From: Pollutimonas sp. M17
GTDB lineage: Bacteria; Pseudomonadota; Gammaproteobacteria; Burkholderiales; Burkholderiaceae_B
DNA: 64,000 bases
Assembly (NCBI RefSeq): GCF_025836975.1
Contig: NZ_CP107548.1
Location: 3,038,001 to 3,102,000, forward strand
Reading direction: 5' to 3'
The position numbers and the translations under genes are program-made. Within the stretch, counting starts at the first letter, position 1, and every line of letters starts with the position of its first letter. Shown one piece after another: positions 8,818 through 18,401 of the stretch. The notes beneath the pieces are model-generated. The model was not told where the DNA came from, did no database searches, and saw nothing but the letters and a program-made list of their open reading frames with translations.

Positions 8818-10233
8818 TCAGGGCACCAGCACCTTGCCGGGATTCATCAGCTGGTGAGGGTCCAGCACCTGCTTGATCCGGCGCATAAGGGCAAGCTCGA
8901 CCGGATCCTTGTACTTGGGCAGGGCATCGCGCTTGAGCTGGCCCACGCCGTGCTCGGCGCTGATCGAACCGCCGAATCGATGCACGCTATCGTGCACCAG
9001 TTCGTAGATGTCGTACTGCATGGCCAGGAGCTGGTCTTCGGTGTAGGCCTGGCCGCGCGCCACGTTGTAGTGCAGGTTGCCGTCGCCCAGATGGCCGAAG
9101 ATCACATGCTCTATGCCGGGAAAATGCTGCTGCAGGGCGGCGTTGGTGGTTTCCACGAATTCGGCGATCAGCGAAACCGGAATCGACACATCATGCTTGA
9201 TGCTCTTGCCGAATGCCTTCTCGGCCAGGGGTATGCTTTCGCGCAGGTGCCACAAGGCCTTGCTTTGGCTGATGTTTTCGGCGATGACGGCATCCTGCAC
9301 CAGACCCGCCTCGATCGTATCGCCGACGATGGCTTCGAAGCGCTCGCGGGCATGCTCCGCGCTTTCGCTGTCGGACAGCTCCAGCAAGGCGTACCAGGGC
9401 TTGGCGGCCGATTCGCCCTCGAAGGGAATGCGCTGCTGCGGATAGCACTGGGTGACGCCTTGCAGGCAGTTGCCCGCGATCAGCTCGAACCCCGTCAGGG
9501 CCGCGCCGAAACCCTTGCGCGCCGCCGACAGGACGGCCACCGCGTCCTCGACCGAGTCCAGCGCCAGCAGGGCGGTGCACTGGGCCACCGGCACGGGATA
9601 AAGCTTAACCGTGGCCGCCGTGATGATGCCCAGGGTGCCCTCGCTGCCTATATACAGATTGCGCAGATCGTAGCCGGTGTTGTCCTTGCGCAGGCCGCGC
9701 AGGCCGTGCCAGATATCGCCGTCGGCCGTGACGACCTCCAGGCCCAGGACCAGCTCGCGCGCATTGCCATAGCGCAGGACCTGCGTGCCCCCCGCGTTCG
9801 TGGCCAGGTTGCCGCCCAGCGTGCAACTGCCTTCGGCGGCCAGGCTAAGGGGAAACAGGCGGTCGGCGTCGCGCGCGGCCTGCTGGACCGCCTGCAGGAT
9901 GCAGCCGGCTTCCACCACCATGGTGTCGTTATCGGTATCGATGGCGCGTATCGCATTCAGGCGTGTCAGCGAAATGACCAGCGCCGCGCCGCTGGCGTCC
10001 GGCGTGGCGCCGCCGCACAAGCCCGTATTGCCGCCTTGTGGCACCATGGGCACCTTGTGCGCGACACACCAGCGCACGACCTCGGCCACTTCCTGCGTGG
10101 ACCCGGGTTTGACGACGGCCAGGGCCGTGCCGCTATAGCGGCCGCGCCAATCGACCACATAAGGTTCGGCATCGCCGCCCGTCAATACATACTGGGAGCC
10201 CAGCATCTGAACCAGTTCGTCTAATCGACTCAT
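8818..10233 (-). CDS. FAD-linked 2-hydroxyacid dehydrogenase (GlcD / D-2-hydroxyglutarate dehydrogenase-like)
   Basis: A 471-residue flavoprotein of the PCMH-type FAD superfamily. The FAD-binding region has VPQGGNTGLCGGATPD (about 68-83) and the glycine-rich GGNLATNAGG; the C-terminal FAD-oxidase domain has HLGDGNLHYN and SAEHGVGQLKRDALPKY with the metal-type His. Family members oxidise D-lactate, glycolate or D-2-hydroxyglutarate and pass electrons to a flavoprotein or quinone. The start chosen is the ATG preceded by GAAAGAAGG at a good distance; an ATG eight codons upstream is less well placed. A perfect 8-bp dyad lies 36 bases upstream. Substrate cannot be fixed from sequence. Confidence 0.92.
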   Translation of the reverse strand: MSRLDELVQMLGSQYVLTGGDAEPYVVDWRGRYSGTALAVVKPGSTQEVAEVVRWCVAHKVPMVPQGGNTGLCGGATPDASGAALVISLTRLNAIRAIDTDNDTMVVEAGCILQAVQQAARDADRLFPLSLAAEGSCTLGGNLATNAGGTQVLRYGNARELVLGLEVVTADGDIWHGLRGLRKDNTGYDLRNLYIGSEGTLGIITAATVKLYPVPVAQCTALLALDSVEDAVAVLSAARKGFGAALTGFELIAGNCLQGVTQCYPQQRIPFEGESAAKPWYALLELSDSESAEHARERFEAIVGDTIEAGLVQDAVIAENISQSKALWHLRESIPLAEKAFGKSIKHDVSIPVSLIAEFVETTNAALQQHFPGIEHVIFGHLGDGNLHYNVARGQAYTEDQLLAMQYDIYELVHDSVHRFGGSISAEHGVGQLKRDALPKYKDPVELALMRRIKQVLDPHQLMNPGKVLVP

Positions 10234-10268
10234 TGCGCGCCTTCTTTCAAGAAACAAAAATCGTCTGC

Positions 10269-10287
10269 GGCCATTATTTTAATGGCC
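10269..10287. promoter_or_regulatory. perfect 8-bp dyad upstream of the FAD-linked dehydrogenase gene
   Basis: GGCCATTA, three T, then TAATGGCC form a perfect inverted repeat within the divergent intergenic region. It lies 36 bases upstream of the dehydrogenase start and about 96 bases before the phosphohexomutase start. The AT-rich centre suits an operator; as RNA it would be a compact hairpin in the 5' leader. Confidence 0.4.
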
Positions 10288-10382
10288 TTACATATCCTTA
10301 CCGGGCAATCCCCTTCTTTCAGCAGGGCCCGGCATAATCCGGGATAATCATAGCCATTGGACAAGCCATTCAAGGATACACC

Positions 10383-11774
10383 GTGACCCGCCAAGCACCG
10401 CTACCCGCCGCCGTATTCAAAGCCTACGATATCCGCGGCACCGTGCCCGGTCAATTGAACGCCGAGTTCGCTCACCAGCTGGGCCTGGCGCTGGCGCAAC
10501 GCGCGCGCGCCGAAGGGGTCGGCACACTGGTGGTCGGCTACGACGGCAGGCTGAGCAGCCCCGAGCTTGCGCAGGGACTGCAGAACGGACTGATGCAAGG
10601 CGGCATCGACACCCTGGACCTGGGCATGGTGCCCACCCCCGTCGTCTACTTTGCCGCCTACACGCAGCATACCGGCTCGGGCGTCGCGATCACCGGCAGT
10701 CACAATCCGCCCGACTACAACGGCTTCAAGATGATGATGGACGGCAAGACACTGTACGGCGCCGACATCCAGAAGCTGGCGCAGATCATGGCCGCGCCCG
10801 AACCCGTCGACGCCATCGCACCCGGAACCCGGCGCGAGCTGGATCTTCTGGACGCCTATGTCGAGCATATCCGCAGCACCATCACGCTTGCGCGTCCCAT
10901 GAAAATCGCCATCGATTGCGGCAACGGCGTGGGCGGCGCCGTGGCGGCGCGCCTGTTCCGGGCGCTGGGCTGCGAGGTCGACGAGCTGTACTGCGAGGTC
11001 GACGGCCGTTTCCCCAACCACCACCCCGACCCGGCCGACCCCCACAACCTGGAAGACCTGATCCGGCACGTAAAGGAAAGCGGCTGCGAATTGGGCCTGG
11101 CCTTCGATGGCGATGCCGACAGGCTGGGCGTGGTCACGCCTTCGGGCGAAATCATCTGGCCCGACCGCCAATTGATCCTGTACGCGCAAGACGTCCTGCA
11201 GCGCCAGCCCGGCTCCACCATCATCTTCGACGTCAAATGCAGCCGCCACGTCGCACGCGCCATCAAGCAGGCCGGCGGCAAGCCGCTGATGTGGCAAACC
11301 GGCCATTCCATGATCAAGGCCAAGCTGGCCGAAACCGGCGCCCCGCTGGCCGGCGAAATGAGCGGCCACATCTTCTTCAAGGAGCGCTGGTTCGGTTTCG
11401 ACGACGGCCTGTACGCCGGAGCGCGCCTGCTGGAAATCCTGTCCGCCCATGATCGCCCCTGGACCGTGCTGGAAGCCCTGCCCAAAGATATCTCCACGCC
11501 CGAAATCAAGCTGGAAATGCAGGAAGGCCAGCCCCACGCCCTGATCGCGCGCCTGCAGGAAGAAGGCCAGTTCCCCAGCGCCACCAATATCAGCACCATA
11601 GACGGAGTCCGCGCCGAGTATGCCGACGGCTTCGGCCTGGCGCGCGCCTCCAACACCACGCCGGTCATCGTCCTGCGCTTCGAGGGCGATACCGCCGAAG
11701 ACCTCGAGCGCATCATGGACGAGTTCCGCCAGGCGCTGACCGCCCTGGCGCCCGACATCGTCCTGCCTTTTTGA
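10383..11774 (+). CDS. algC: phosphomannomutase/phosphoglucomutase (AlgC-like)
   Basis: A 463-residue alpha-D-phosphohexomutase, the same length as Pseudomonas AlgC. It interconverts hexose 6- and 1-phosphates, feeding sugar-nucleotide synthesis for surface glycans. The catalytic phosphoserine is Ser106 in ITGSHNPPDYNGFK; the Mg loop is FDGDADRLG at about 240-248; the sugar-binding loop GEMSGHIFF is near residue 325. The start codon is GTG with AAGGA eight bases upstream. It converges on the last gene of the glycan operon with only 37 bases between, a placement consistent with shared function though not shared transcription. Confidence 0.93.
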   Translation: MTRQAPLPAAVFKAYDIRGTVPGQLNAEFAHQLGLALAQRARAEGVGTLVVGYDGRLSSPELAQGLQNGLMQGGIDTLDLGMVPTPVVYFAAYTQHTGSGVAITGSHNPPDYNGFKMMMDGKTLYGADIQKLAQIMAAPEPVDAIAPGTRRELDLLDAYVEHIRSTITLARPMKIAIDCGNGVGGAVAARLFRALGCEVDELYCEVDGRFPNHHPDPADPHNLEDLIRHVKESGCELGLAFDGDADRLGVVTPSGEIIWPDRQLILYAQDVLQRQPGSTIIFDVKCSRHVARAIKQAGGKPLMWQTGHSMIKAKLAETGAPLAGEMSGHIFFKERWFGFDDGLYAGARLLEILSAHDRPWTVLEALPKDISTPEIKLEMQEGQPHALIARLQEEGQFPSATNISTIDGVRAEYADGFGLARASNTTPVIVLRFEGDTAEDLERIMDEFRQALTALAPDIVLPF

Positions 11775-11811
11775 TTGCCGTTGCCGCTGCGCCGGCCATC
11801 CGGCTAACGAA

Positions 11812-14172
11812 TCAGCGGTCAGCCAACAGCGTTTCGTAGATATCCAGGTGGGCCTGCGCCACCTTGCGGATGTCGAACTCGCGTTCGGCCAGCCGCCGGC
11901 CTTCGATTCCCATCTTGCGCCGCAGGTCGCCGTCCCGGGCCAGGCGCAGCACGGCCTGCGACAGCGCCCCGGCATCGCGCGCAGGCACCAGCAGGCCGGA
12001 CAAGTCTGGCTCGATCGCGTCGCGGCAGCCCGGCACATCGGTGGTGACCACGGCGCGGCCGCAGGCCGCCGCCTCGACCAGCGACTTGGGCAAGCCCTCG
12101 CGATAAGAAGGAAGCACGGCGATATGGGCCTGGCCGTACAGGTCGGCGATATCGGATCGCTCGCCCAGGCACTGCACCACCCCTTCCTGCCGCCAGCGTT
12201 CGAACTGCTCCATGCTTATGCTGGCCGGATTGCCGGGATCGGGGCTGCCCGCCAGCACCCAGCGCAGGCCGCTGGGATCGGACGCCGCCGCGCGCGCGGC
12301 GTCGACGAACTCCAGCACTCCCTTGTCGCGCAGCAGGCGCGCCGCCATGATGGCGACGGGCGGCCCCTCGGGTTCCGGCCGGGCCTGGAACTCATCGAGG
12401 TCCACGCCCGAGCCTCGAATCAGCACGACCTGCTCCATACGGACCACGCCGGCCTTGCGCAAGACGTCGCGATCATTCGCATTCTGGAAAATCACGCGGC
12501 TGTTGGGATGGCCCAGCGCCAGGCGATACAGCACGGTGGCGGCCATGCGCAGAAAATCGACTCCCCGAGACGGCCGCGTGAAGATGAAGCCCAGGCCGGA
12601 AATGGCGGCGACGTACGCCGGCACGCCGGCCAGCCTGGCGGCGATGCCTCCATACAGGACTGGCTTGATGGTGACGGCATGGACAAGCTGCGGCCGCAGA
12701 CGGCGAAACAAGGCCCATAACGCGTAAAGGCTGCTGATTTCCTGAACCGGATTCTTTCCGCTGCGCGACATGGGTATCGCATGATGCGCAAGGCCCAGTT
12801 CGACGATACGCGCAACCGAGGGGCCGTTCATGGTCGCCACGTGCACTTCGTAGCCTTCCTCCTTGGCGCGCAACGCCAGCGGCAGGCGGTGCGACAGGAA
12901 GAAAGCAGGGTTGTTCACCACGAACAGCAGGCGGCGGGCCGCCCCGCCCTGTTCCGGCGCCTCCCGGCCGTCCCGCAACAGGCCGCTGGCCCCAGCGCGG
13001 CGGGGAAAATCGTCCGCCAGCCGGCGCCACACCACGTGGTAGGCATCGACCATGGCCTCCAGGCTGAACAGGCTGCCGACGCGTTCCCGGCCTTGCGCCA
13101 CGCGGTCGGCGTGCTCCGCCGTGCCCAGCGCCTGCGCCGCCTGGTCGATGGCCGCCGACAAAGCGGCCGCATCCTGCGCGGGCGCCAGCCAGCCCGCGGC
13201 GCCCAGAATGACGGCAGCATCGCCTACGTCGGTCGCCACGCAAGCGACTCCGGTGGCCATGGCCTCGGCCACCACATTGGGAAAGCCTTCGGCGCGGCTG
13301 GACAGCACGTGCACGTCCAGCCCGTTCATCAAGCGCGGCACATCGTCGCGGCGCCCCATCAGGATCACCTTGCCGCGCAGGCCATGGCCATCCAGAAGCC
13401 GCATCAATTCAGGATTGGACTCTTCCATGCCGTGGCCGATTAGGACGCAGCGCATGGCCGGGTGGCGGCGGACGCTGAGCGCGAATGCGGCCAGCAGGTT
13501 GGCATGGTCCTTGAGCGGATTCCAGCGCGCCACGCTTCCGATCACGGGGACATCGGCGGGCACGCCCCACTCCTCCCTGACGGCCATGCGCGCCTGCGCA
13601 TCGCCGCGCCAGCGCGAAAGATCGTAGCCATTGGGAATGACCAGCATCCGGTCGGCGCGATAGCCCCATTGGCGGTGGCGCCGCGCGGCGTTCTCGGCGC
13701 AGGAGACAATGACCGCCGGCACCCAGCCCGACAAGCGGGCGCACAGCCATGAAAACAAGCGGGCGGACACGCTGCTTTTATGGAGATCGGCGCCCGAATT
13801 GCGTATGCCCCAGGACACGGCCTTGATGCCCGCCAGGCGCGCCACGATGCCGCCGATCAAGTCCGCATGGTACATCCAGGTCTGGACCACATCGGGATTC
13901 AATTCGCGCAAGAGCCGGTACATGCGCCAAGCGCCCTTGAGCATGCCGGCCGGGCTGTCCATATGCAGCGTGTGGACCGGTATGCCGGCCTCGAGCAGCC
14001 GGGGCCCGAACACGCCGGGGCCGCCCATGGAGATCACCTGATGGCGATCCGGCTGGGTCGGGGCGGAAAGCAGGCGATGCAGGACCGTTTCCGCCCCGCC
14101 CAGGCCCAGGCCCGAAATAATGTGGACCACCTGCAAGGGTGCTTCCTGCTTGTCGTCCCGCCCTGCGCTCAT
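11812..14172 (-). CDS. tandem double glycosyltransferase (two GT4/GT-B enzymes in one chain)
   Basis: A 786-residue protein holding two complete GT-B glycosyltransferases in one uninterrupted frame. The first (about 1-375) opens with VVHIISGLGLGGAETV and has the EX7E motif in SSRAEGFPNVVAEAMATG. The second (about 400-786) opens with LLFVVNNPAFFLSHRL, has ISGLGFIFT and an EX7E motif in SYREGLPKSLVEAAACG. The linker has no Met or likely internal start, so this is a real fusion and not two overlapping genes. The start ATG overlaps the preceding gene's stop (ATGA). The halves resemble different subfamilies, so two successive sugar transfers are likely. It is the last gene of the glycan operon. 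Confidence 0.9.
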   Translation of the reverse strand: MSAGRDDKQEAPLQVVHIISGLGLGGAETVLHRLLSAPTQPDRHQVISMGGPGVFGPRLLEAGIPVHTLHMDSPAGMLKGAWRMYRLLRELNPDVVQTWMYHADLIGGIVARLAGIKAVSWGIRNSGADLHKSSVSARLFSWLCARLSGWVPAVIVSCAENAARRHRQWGYRADRMLVIPNGYDLSRWRGDAQARMAVREEWGVPADVPVIGSVARWNPLKDHANLLAAFALSVRRHPAMRCVLIGHGMEESNPELMRLLDGHGLRGKVILMGRRDDVPRLMNGLDVHVLSSRAEGFPNVVAEAMATGVACVATDVGDAAVILGAAGWLAPAQDAAALSAAIDQAAQALGTAEHADRVAQGRERVGSLFSLEAMVDAYHVVWRRLADDFPRRAGASGLLRDGREAPEQGGAARRLLFVVNNPAFFLSHRLPLALRAKEEGYEVHVATMNGPSVARIVELGLAHHAIPMSRSGKNPVQEISSLYALWALFRRLRPQLVHAVTIKPVLYGGIAARLAGVPAYVAAISGLGFIFTRPSRGVDFLRMAATVLYRLALGHPNSRVIFQNANDRDVLRKAGVVRMEQVVLIRGSGVDLDEFQARPEPEGPPVAIMAARLLRDKGVLEFVDAARAAASDPSGLRWVLAGSPDPGNPASISMEQFERWRQEGVVQCLGERSDIADLYGQAHIAVLPSYREGLPKSLVEAAACGRAVVTTDVPGCRDAIEPDLSGLLVPARDAGALSQAVLRLARDGDLRRKMGIEGRRLAEREFDIRKVAQAHLDIYETLLADR

Positions 14173-15308
14173 CCAGCCACCTTGCTTTCTTCCACGGCTG
14201 ACGGCATGGCCCTGGCGATGACCTCGTCCCAGCGCAGCAGGATCTCGGACAGGCCGTAGCGCTCTTGCACCGAGGCGGCCGCATGCCGTCCCATGACATC
14301 GCGCAGGGTGGAATCGTCCATGAGCTGTGCCATGGCGCGGCACAGGGCCGGCTGATCGCCCAGGGGCGTCAGCAAAGCGTACTTGCCATCCTGGCTGAGC
14401 TCCCGGGGACCGCTGGGGCAATCCACCGTGACGCAGGCCCGCCCCAGCGCCATGGCTTCCAGCAGCACATTGGGAAAGCCTTCGACCTCGGAGGTCAACA
14501 CGAAAATATCCGCCTTGGCCATTTCCTGCCAGGGCTGCTCCGTCCGCCCCGGCAGCGAGATGCGCCCAGCCAGGCCGGTTTCCTGTATTTGCTGCGTCAG
14601 TTCATCGCGCTGAGGCCCGTCGCCCCATATGGCCAGATCCCAGTCGGGATAATCGCCGGCCAGCGCCGCGAACGCCTGAATCAAGGCATCGAAGCGCTTG
14701 AACGGCACCAGCCTGCCCATGGCCAGGACAAGGCGCCGGTCCGATGCGGACGCCGCCGGGGCCAGATTGAGGTCGCGCAAATCGGGCGGCAACGGGTTGG
14801 GCACGACCTCCAGTTTTTTGGCCCCGGGGACCATCTGCGTGAATGCGGCCAGGCTGTCCTGCGATTGCAGCACCACGGCGTCCGCCCATGGGTAGCTGAC
14901 GCGCCGCAAGCGCTGCAGGAAAGCGCCCGCGCTGCTGCTGAACGCGGGGTTGGTGCGCTCGCAGACGATGACCGGCACGCCCAATCCGCGCGTGGCGAAC
15001 AGGACCACGACATTCACATTGGTCAGGAAGGAAATAATGACGTCGGGATTGGTTTCACGGACCAGCCGCCGGACGGCGAACCATTTGCTGATCGATGGAA
15101 ACAGCGTACGTCCCAGCCAGCCCATGCGGTCGGCCAGCCAGACCAGCCGGACGGCCGGATTCAAACTGTAGAAGCAATTGCCCTTCTTCGTGTAGGTGGG
15201 CGCCAGCGTGACCAGGTCGCCGCGCCGCGCCCAGCCGCTAGCCAGCGTGGCGGCTACGCGCTCCGCCCCGCCCGCATGCATGGAACTGACAAAGAACAGT
15301 ATCTTCAT
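14169..15308 (-). CDS. glycosyltransferase family 4
   Basis: A 379-residue GT-B retaining glycosyltransferase. It opens with MKILFFVSSMHAGGAERVA, has the acceptor-side region ISFLTNVNVVVLF, the donor-domain motif LAMGRLVPFKRFD and the EX7E motif in EVEGFPNVLLEAMALG. The start chosen follows GAAGGGG at the right distance and lies two bases after the upstream asnB-type stop; an ATG 22 codons earlier falls inside that gene. It overlaps the next gene by ATGA. It should add one sugar to the lipid-linked oligosaccharide at the inner membrane; donor and acceptor are not predictable. Confidence 0.92.
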   Translation of the reverse strand: MKILFFVSSMHAGGAERVAATLASGWARRGDLVTLAPTYTKKGNCFYSLNPAVRLVWLADRMGWLGRTLFPSISKWFAVRRLVRETNPDVIISFLTNVNVVVLFATRGLGVPVIVCERTNPAFSSSAGAFLQRLRRVSYPWADAVVLQSQDSLAAFTQMVPGAKKLEVVPNPLPPDLRDLNLAPAASASDRRLVLAMGRLVPFKRFDALIQAFAALAGDYPDWDLAIWGDGPQRDELTQQIQETGLAGRISLPGRTEQPWQEMAKADIFVLTSEVEGFPNVLLEAMALGRACVTVDCPSGPRELSQDGKYALLTPLGDQPALCRAMAQLMDDSTLRDVMGRHAAASVQERYGLSEILLRWDEVIARAMPSAVEESKVAG

Positions 15309-15310
15309 GG

Positions 15311-17224
15311 CTACCCCTTCGCGGTATTGGTCTTGTTTCCATCCAGCCAGGCCTGCGTCATCAAAATGCTCCACAAATGCGTGCCCCAGTCATGCGTTCC
15401 GCGCTGATGCTCCTCCCATTTGCGCACGATGGGCGCGGCGTGAAAGAGTCCATCGGCGCGCAAACGCGCGGGATCCAGCAAGGCGGCCCCCCAATCCTTC
15501 AAGGGGCCCCGCAGCCATGCCGCCACCGGCACGGAAAAGCCTTTCTTGGGACGGTCCACCAGTTCGCGCGGCACATAGCGGTACAGCAGTTGACGCAGCA
15601 GCCACTTCCCTTTGCCGTCCCGGACTTTGTAGCCCAGAGGCAGGCTTTGCGCAAACTCGAACACACGATGATCCAGCATGGGTACACGGGTTTCCAGGCT
15701 GGCGGCCATGGCCGCCCTGTCGACTTTCACCAGGATATCGTCGGGCAGGTAGGTCTGCGCATCCAGCAGCATCATATGCTCGAACAGGGCGTCCCGCGGC
15801 GGCGCGTCGAACGGCGTCTGCGGCAGATCGGCGCCTATCAGCGCCTCGGCCGGCTGCTTCCAGTACGACACGAACTGCCGGTAGAAGAGCCCCGCGTGCC
15901 CGGCCCCCAGCACTTCGGAAAGCTTCAGCACTTGATCGCGCCCGCGACCCATGGGCATCATGCCCGCCCCGGCGCGGGCCGCCAGCGCCATCGGGCCGCG
16001 CAGCATGGCGGGCACGGCCTGGCGCTTGTCCCACCAGCGCTGCGCCCGGAAATAGCGGGAATAGCCGCCGAACAGTTCATCCCCGCCGTCGCCCGAGAGC
16101 GCCACGGTGACATGCCGGCGCGCCATGCGCGCAACCAGCACGGTGGGTATCTGCGACGAATCGGCAAAGGGCTCGTCGTACATGGCTGCCAGATCCGGCA
16201 CTACCGCCAGCGCATCCTGGGCGCTGACGTACAGCTCGGTATGCGAGGTTCCCAGGTGGGCGGCAACGGCCTTGGCATGCTCGGCCTCGTTGAAGGCGGG
16301 GTCGTCGAAGCCGATGGAGAAAGTCCTGACCGCCTGGCTGCTGGCCTTTTGCATCAGCGCCGACACCACCGATGAATCGATGCCGCCCGACAGGAAGGCC
16401 CCCAGGGCCACGTCCGAGATCATCTGCCCCTTGACGGCCGTAGCCAGCACTTCGTCCAGCGCATCCACGGCCTTCTCGTCCGAGTCGAAAGACAAGGGTC
16501 TCTCCAAGGCCTCGCGCCTTGCCTCCTGGACGGACCAGTACCGGCGCGCGGCGGGAAGGGCCGCCTGATGCAAGTGGGACCCGGACAGCGTCAGCCATGA
16601 ACCCGGCTCCAGCTTTCCGATACCGCTGTAGATGCTGTAGGGAGCGGGGATATAGTTATGGCGCAGCAGCAGCGACAAGGCCCTGCGGTCCAACTCCCGG
16701 CCGAAGCCGGGAACTCCGTCCAGCGCCTTCAACTCGGAGGCAAACACAAAATTGCCTCCCGCGAATCCAAGGTACAAGGGCTTTTCGCCCATGCGGTCGC
16801 GCATCAGCGTCAGTTCACGCTCCTGGCGGTCCCACAATGCCATGGCGAACATGCCGACGGCCGATTCCAGAGTCTCCTGAATACCCCATGCCGCGAAGGC
16901 GGCCAGAACGGTCTCGGTATCGGAATGGCCGCGCCAGGCCGGCGCCTTCTCCTGCGCCTCCAGCCGCGTGCGCAACTCCATATGATTGTAGATTTCGCCG
17001 TTCAATATCAGCACGAACCGCCCGCAGGCCGACACCATGGGCTGATGGCCGGCGGGAGTCAGGTCGAGTATGGCCAGGCGGACGTGCCCCAGAGCCAGTC
17101 CGGCGCCCTCGTCCTCCCAATAGCCCTCGCTGTCCGGTCCGCGATGATGCATGCGGCGGCAACCGCCGCCGATCAGCGCCCGCTTGTCCGGCAATGCGCC
17201 CCAAATGCCTACGATTCCACACAT
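15311..17224 (-). CDS. asnB: AsnB-type glutamine amidotransferase (asparagine synthase family)
   Basis: A 637-residue two-domain enzyme. The N-terminal class II glutamine amidotransferase domain starts MCGIVGIWG, with Cys2 as nucleophile and NGEIYNH near residue 75. The synthetase domain has the PP-loop SGGIDSSVVSALM near residue 265 and SGDGGDELFGGYSRYF. Free asparagine synthesis is the classical function, but family members inside polysaccharide clusters (such as WbpS) amidate hexuronic acids. With WbpO/WbpP-type genes for UDP-GalNAcA in the same operon, amidation to a uronamide residue is the better guess (inference). It is flanked by glycosyltransferase genes with a 2-base downstream gap. 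Confidence 0.93.
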   Translation of the reverse strand: MCGIVGIWGALPDKRALIGGGCRRMHHRGPDSEGYWEDEGAGLALGHVRLAILDLTPAGHQPMVSACGRFVLILNGEIYNHMELRTRLEAQEKAPAWRGHSDTETVLAAFAAWGIQETLESAVGMFAMALWDRQERELTLMRDRMGEKPLYLGFAGGNFVFASELKALDGVPGFGRELDRRALSLLLRHNYIPAPYSIYSGIGKLEPGSWLTLSGSHLHQAALPAARRYWSVQEARREALERPLSFDSDEKAVDALDEVLATAVKGQMISDVALGAFLSGGIDSSVVSALMQKASSQAVRTFSIGFDDPAFNEAEHAKAVAAHLGTSHTELYVSAQDALAVVPDLAAMYDEPFADSSQIPTVLVARMARRHVTVALSGDGGDELFGGYSRYFRAQRWWDKRQAVPAMLRGPMALAARAGAGMMPMGRGRDQVLKLSEVLGAGHAGLFYRQFVSYWKQPAEALIGADLPQTPFDAPPRDALFEHMMLLDAQTYLPDDILVKVDRAAMAASLETRVPMLDHRVFEFAQSLPLGYKVRDGKGKWLLRQLLYRYVPRELVDRPKKGFSVPVAAWLRGPLKDWGAALLDPARLRADGLFHAAPIVRKWEEHQRGTHDWGTHLWSILMTQAWLDGNKTNTAKG

Positions 17225-17260
17225 AGTCCGCTCGCTTACGCCTCCGGATGCCGGGCGGCG

Positions 17261-18385
17261 TCAATGCCCCTCAAACAAATTGCCCCACAATGCCATGATG
17301 CGGGGAGTGGAAAAACGATCTCGCACATCGACGGCTCGCCGGGCATAGGCCTCGCGCTTTTCCGGATGAGCCATCAAGTCGGACAGGTGGGCCGCCAGCG
17401 CCTCGCTGTCGTCCGCGGGGCTGACCAGGACACCATCGATGCCATTGCGCACGATTTCGCGCGGGCCGGTCTCGCAGTCGAAGGCCACGGGCGCCAGCCC
17501 GCTGGCCATGGCTTCCAGCAAGGTATTGGACAGGCCTTCCACCCGCGAACTGAGCACATACAGATCGGACTGCATGTACCAGTCGGTCACGTTGCCTACC
17601 CTGCCCGGCATGCTGATGCGTTCGCCCAGGCCCGCCGCATCGATCTGGCCCTGCAAGTCCGCGCGGCAGTCGCCCTCGCCCAGGATGATGAGGTCCCACT
17701 CGGGAAAATGAGCCGCAAGCTCCTGAAAGGACCGGATCAGAATGTCGAAGCCTTTATGGGGATGCAGGCGCCCGACGGCCAGCACGCGGTAGCGGCCATG
17801 GCGAGGCGGCGGCTCGACCACGGGCTCGGTGCTTTCCAGCGGCCAGCGCACGGCATTCGGAATGACCGCAAGGCGCGATCCGGGCACGTGCTTTTCCAGC
17901 CAGGCGGCCGTGCCCGACGTCAAGGCCACCACTGCGCTGGCCTGGGGATATGCCCAGCGGCGCAGCCGCTCCCACATCGCGGGAAGCTCTTGCGAAGGCG
18001 GATGCGTGTGTTCCGTGGCGATCACGCGGCAAGGCTGCCCGCGCGCCGCCGCGATCGCCAGCACAGAGGCCGTCGTCATCATGCCCAGCACGACCGTTGG
18101 ATGCTCCCGCTTTATCAGCCGGCGCAGGCTCCAGACGCGCCGCAGATTGGCCAGCACGGCGGACAGGCGCCCCGTGCTGGGCGCCGCGGTGCCCAGCGCG
18201 TGGCGGCTTACCTCGGGATGCAAGGGATAGGCATCGGTGCTGGCGTCCGCCTGCGTGACCACGGTGACCTTGTAGCCCCGTTGGACCCAATGGGCGCTCA
18301 GGTCGGCCGCAACCCGTTCGGCCCCGCCCCCGCTCAGGGAGTGGATGACGATCATGAGATGAGGCGGATGGAAAGAATGACTCAA
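17261..18385 (-). CDS. glycosyltransferase family 4
   Basis: A GT-B glycosyltransferase of about 374 residues. The N-terminal motif MIVIHSLSGGGAERVA is typical of GT4, the donor domain has AVGRLHPHKGFDIL, and the EX7E motif is in SRVEGLSNTLLEAMASG. The start is uncertain: a TTG 11 codons into the conserved run's lead, preceded by ACAGG, is shown; the ATG of MIVIHS ten codons later lacks a visible ribosome site, and an earlier ATG lies inside the flippase gene. It follows the flippase gene and precedes the asnB-type gene in the glycan operon. It should transfer one sugar to the growing lipid-linked glycan. Confidence 0.9.
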   Translation of the reverse strand: MSHSFHPPHLMIVIHSLSGGGAERVAADLSAHWVQRGYKVTVVTQADASTDAYPLHPEVSRHALGTAAPSTGRLSAVLANLRRVWSLRRLIKREHPTVVLGMMTTASVLAIAAARGQPCRVIATEHTHPPSQELPAMWERLRRWAYPQASAVVALTSGTAAWLEKHVPGSRLAVIPNAVRWPLESTEPVVEPPPRHGRYRVLAVGRLHPHKGFDILIRSFQELAAHFPEWDLIILGEGDCRADLQGQIDAAGLGERISMPGRVGNVTDWYMQSDLYVLSSRVEGLSNTLLEAMASGLAPVAFDCETGPREIVRNGIDGVLVSPADDSEALAAHLSDLMAHPEKREAYARRAVDVRDRFSTPRIMALWGNLFEGH

Positions 18386-18401
18386 TGCAATACCTGTGTT
18401 T

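Noticed and set aside
14169-14421. An extended N terminus of the double glycosyltransferase reaching 83 codons into the upstream gene
   Set aside because: The extension overlaps the preceding transferase gene in another frame and is Arg/Gly/Pro-rich. The ATGA overlap start is standard for this operon.
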